This document shows, one piece after another, positions 12,003-64,000 of a stretch of DNA of 64,000 bases. The position numbers were made by a program, and so were the translations under genes. The notes under the pieces were generated by a model. The model was not told where the DNA came from. It made no database searches and was given only the letters and a program-made list of their open reading frames with translations. Numbering within the stretch: the first letter of the stretch is position 1; every line of letters starts with the position of its first letter. The stretch comes from Nereocystis luetkeana (Eukaryota > Sar > Phaeophyceae > Laminariales > Laminariaceae): contig JARUPZ010000002.1 of assembly GCA_031213475.1 (NCBI GenBank), positions 14,254,425 to 14,318,424 on the forward strand. The letters run 5' to 3'.

Positions 12003-12099
12003 TTAACCCTTTTAGAACCGCAGTCCCGTTTTGGGGACAAACCAGTCAAACTTCGAGTAGTTTGTCCCCAAAACGGGACTGCGGTTCTAAAGGGGTTAA
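12003..12099. mobile_element. TTAA-MITE (family A)
   Basis: 97-bp near-perfect palindrome. TTAA at each end flanks TIRs beginning CCCTTTTAGAACCGCAG. The TTAA duplication and CCC..GGG termini are the signature of piggyBac-type transposition. A good reference copy. Confidence 0.92.
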
Positions 12100-13010
12100 A
12101 CAGAGTTTAAAGTGGGGAGGGGGGAAGATTCTCCTGCTGCCTTCTGTGGTAGGTGACCCCGGATCTGAGCTACGTGCGAACGGGAGTGAGCAAAAAAATT
12201 TTGGGAAATGCAATCAAGGTGTTCCTACTAAGACTTCACGATTATTGGTTGTCAACTACGAGTATGTGTACTGACTACTTGTACACATTTCCAACACGGA
12301 CATAAATATTACCAGGTATATGACACGAGTACGAGTATATATATATGTATGCGTTCACGCTCCGCTCACACCCCAGACACGAGAAAAATGAGCAGACAAA
12401 AAGAAGAACGAATGAAAGTAACACGAAGTTATCGATGTTGAGCCGACTTCGTGCCGACGGATCGTAAAGACAGATAGATACCTGGTAGATATATTGGACA
12501 GATTCGATTTCAAAAGCAAGCAAACATGTTACGAAATGAATCTCTTCCCCTCTGCCACATTGTGTACCGGCAATACAACGTCTCGCACATGCTGGTGCGG
12601 AGCAAACGAACAAAAAAGGAGAGAGGGCGAGGGCCAGTCCAGTCGGGAGCACAACCTGCCACTAACCCACCGAGAAAACTTTTCCTGGAAAAATCTTAAA
12701 AACGGACACTGTTAATACTACAATCACACTCACTCACGTGCACAGCCCCCGCCCTGCCCCGCTGTGAAGAAAACGAAAAAAAAAAAGGTACAGAATGTGT
12801 ACCTGGTACGTAAATATAGCAGCTCTACTCTAATAAATGATATGTACAACAGGGAGCGCTCTTCCCTTCCCTTCCCTTCCCTTATCTTCTCCCCACTATG
12901 TACGGGTGCGTAAAAAACATCGTAACCAATTAATGATTGAAGTGCAGTTCCGTCAATACTTCAGCTACAATAAGAGCTAGCTAACTGTGGCAGCAGAGGG
13001 GGGGGGGGGG
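12100..13010. other. No gene seen; (CCCTT)n near 12865
   Basis: Contains a scrap of SINE body (GACCCCGGATCTGAGCTACG, about 12157), a CCCTT pentamer run (about 12864-12888), TACCWGGTA motifs near 12312, 12479 and 12800, and a G run at 12999-13010. Confidence 0.4.
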
Positions 13011-13079
13011 GCTACAGCAAAAAAATACCGTTTCCAGTTACTGCCGCACGAAAGACGGAGCGGGCGGTGGAACAGGGAT

Positions 13080-13290
13080 ATGCAAAACCAGAGCTTTCAC
13101 ACTGTCCCCTCCAATGTCTGCCTGGTCGGTGGAAACCCGACTTGCTCCGTCCCGGCATTGTAGGGATGCGAGGGCCTACGGTCATAAGACTACGGCCATG
13201 CATAATATCGAGTATACCCCCCCGTCCCCCGTCCCCCCCCCCTCTCGCTCCTGCCCCCCCGCCCCCCCCCCGCCTGCCCCGCCTTAGCAT
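13080..13290 (+). repeat. Family-D repeat with poly-C end
   Basis: CAATGTCTGCCTGGTCGGTG, CGGCATTGTAGGGATGCGAG and ACGGCCATGCATAATATCGA precede a C-rich tract (13214-13275). This is the canonical order for the family. Confidence 0.85.
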
Positions 13291-13567
13291 TCCGAGAGCG
13301 CGTCGGTGAGTAACTGGTGGCATCCTTCGAGCACGGAAAAAATGTCTCCGCTTCTTCTATCCTACCAAGTACTGAAACAAAGAAACTAAAACAAAAATGG
13401 CAAGCGACCCGGACCTCGGAAAGCGGGGGAGCCAATGACGTCAGAAATGACACCAAACAAACAGCGGTTACTACGCGTACCTACAGTTGTAGCAGCCTCG
13501 TCAGGGGACCCGCTTTTAGGGTGGCCTCTTTGGTCAACCCGGAAACAACCTGAAGAGAAAAAATATA

Positions 13568-13624
13568 TTAACCCCGTCAGAACTGCACAGCAATTTTTTG
13601 GGGACAAACTACTTGATTTTAGTG
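13568..13624. mobile_element. Half of a TTAA-MITE (family A)
   Basis: Starts TTAACCCCGTCAGAACTGCA and keeps TTTTGGGGACAAACTACTTG; the right half is missing. Confidence 0.65.
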
Positions 13625-14265
13625 CGTGTTTTGTTTTTTGGCAATAATAAGAGGGTTCATCTAACCCCACGGGCGTGGCGCAATTCGTCCACCAACAACC
13701 TGAAAATTATTTCCGAGTAACCAAGACACCACAGGAGTAAGGGAGGTAGGGCGCAGATTATTACGAAACGTTTCCGAGGCCCCCCACCACGCTCAACACC
13801 TGGATACAGAGTGAAGGGGTATTTCCTGCCCAATGATTTTCATGTTTCTTTCATCAAATCATCTCCACAGGAAAATTCTGATATTTGGTGGAAAAATCAT
13901 GGTTGATTGGTCGGTGTCGTCAGTTATCCAGGGTCGAATGCATGCTGGCCTCCTGCCTACCTCCGCTGAAGCAGCAAACCCGTGACCAAAGTCGCCTCCT
14001 ACCGCAACAACACCTCCGCAAGTTCACCCCCGGCAGGGTCTCGGCAGGCTCTACGTGCGCACGCACGCAAGCGCGTCCGCGCCACCCCGCCAGATAATAC
14101 TCGGCCAGCTGTGCATGTATCTACTCGGTCCAGCTATGTGTAGCCCGATCCTCGCGGCGCATGTCTAGCCTTGTTCTTGTGCTCCGTAAGCCTACACAAC
14201 CGGTCATACTGATGTACTGTATGCACTCACTCTTCGTAGATGGAGGTTAAGTATCAAACTTAAAC
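13625..14265. other. No gene seen
   Basis: Unassigned sequence. Translations show no domain. Confidence 0.35.
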
Positions 14266-14444
14266 TCATAAAAGGAACTGGTACGGGGGGCTGGGGGTGG
14301 GGGTAAAGGTTGGGGGGGAGGGGGGGTGGGGGGGGGGGTATGTTTTTTTTCCTATTTCCTCATCTTCTTCGTTGTGTGACTTCCTTTGTCTACCTTTCCT
14401 CCTCCCCGCCTTTCTATTGAGCCCCCTCCCCTCCCCTCCCCTTC

Positions 14445-14600
14445 GCGACGCCCAAGGCCTTACGACCCTTCGCGCTAGGTGCAAGCAAATGCCTGCCTGC
14501 TCGGTGAAGACTTGCCCCGTTCCGGCATTGTAGAGGTGCGAGGGTCCACGGTCATACGACCACGGCCATGAATGACGCGAGCACACCCCTCCCCCCCCGC
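14445..14600 (+). repeat. Family-D repeat
   Basis: Diverged copy: TGCAAGCAAATGCCTGCCTG, CCGGCATTGTAGAGGTGCGA, ACCACGGCCATGAATGA, then a C-rich end at 14580-14598. It is preceded by a G-rich tract (14285-14338). Confidence 0.8.
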
Positions 14601-14689
14601 GCGGCGCAAAATAATGTCGAACGACGGCGGTTGTCGGCATCGTCAGTCGTACCTTCAGGAGCCCCACACTAAAAATATTACTCCGGGTC

Positions 14690-14998
14690 TAGACCGCCAT
14701 CCGTGAATGACCTCGAGTGAAGAGCGTCATCCGTTGAATACCTGAGTCTAGACCGCCGTCCGTCAAAAGCCTGAGTCTAGACCGCCGTCCGTCAAATGAC
14801 TGGGGTTTAGACCGCCGTCTGTCTAATTGCCTCAAAAGTATAGACCGCCGTCCGTCGAAGGCCTAAGTCTAGACGGCCGTCAGCCACAGGCCCAAGACCA
14901 GGCCGCCGTCCGTCGAAGTCCTACTGTAAGTCTAGGCGGCCGCCCGTCGAAAGCGTCAAGTCTAGACCGCCGGCCGTCAAAGGCCTCAACTGCCGTTC
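14690..14998. repeat. Minisatellite of about 31 bp, about 9 copies
   Basis: Unit built on GTCTAGACCGCCGTCCGTC plus a spacer such as AAAGGCCTGA, with point and length variation. Read on the kinase strand it starts about 30 bp after the stop codon, so it probably lies in the 3' UTR or just beyond. Confidence 0.93.
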
Positions 14999-15027
14999 CC
15001 TGACATCTGTGACAGCTCTTCTGGCAA

Positions 15028-63813
<48,786 letters not shown>

Positions 63814-64000
63814 CTGAAAATAGGAGAGCGGGGAGGGGGAGGGAGGGGGGAGGAGGGTGGATGCCGGGGTCGGGTGGGGATGGGGCTGGGCGTGGAGGGG
63901 GGAGGAAGGGGGGGGGGAGGGGGCATTCTTCTAGCGCAAGGGTGAACAAACAACAGGCGGGGGTATCTGATCAATGCGCGTAGAGTGAATATAACACTAG

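Overview
The window is gene-poor, repeat-saturated eukaryotic nuclear DNA. There are spliceosomal introns, tRNA-derived SINEs, palindromic MITEs, LINE remnants, a compact LTR element, fold-back elements and very long G/C homopolymers. The LINE fragments read like the reverse transcriptases common in brown-algal (Ectocarpus-type) genomes. A brown alga or related stramenopile is therefore my best guess; this is inference, not proof.

The one clear cellular gene is not visible as any long ORF. It lies on the minus strand and consists of ten short exons (53 to 191 bp) from 63813 down to a stop codon at 15028-15030. Joined in order, with every splice phase matching, they encode about 400 residues of an FGGY-family carbohydrate kinase of the D-ribulokinase-like type. 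The N-terminal part lies beyond the right edge of the window. Two introns are huge, about 16.6 kb (32696-49263) and 17.5 kb (15099-32561). Nearly every repeat between 15 and 63.8 kb is therefore intronic.

Layout. 1-15.0 kb is the downstream flank: a 2-kb head-to-head inverted repeat (2457-4460), SINEs, two retroelement C-terminal fragments (7.1-8.0 and 9.2-9.8 kb), a TAG microsatellite, and a minisatellite directly after the kinase stop. 15.1-32.6 kb is the last intron: tandem arrays, many TTAA-flanked MITEs, a frameshifted LINE (25.85-27.84 kb), SINEs and fold-backs. 32.7-49.3 kb is the next intron: a 12-bp minisatellite (37.2-37.9 kb), a 0.57-kb palindrome, a 2.8-kb LTR element carrying only gag-like sequence, and a 2.7-kb fold-back element. 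49.3-63.8 kb holds exons 1-8 with smaller repeat-filled introns.

The most interesting signal is a 9-bp palindrome, TACCWGGTA, present about 40 times where about 0.5 is expected. Comparing repeat copies gives filled and empty sites: the motif behaves as a 7-bp insertion (CCWGG plus a duplicated TA). TACCGGTA, TATTAATA and TACTCCGGAGTA behave similarly. These look like excision footprints of, or micro-insertions by, TA-targeting DNA transposons, scattered over the whole window but absent from the exons.
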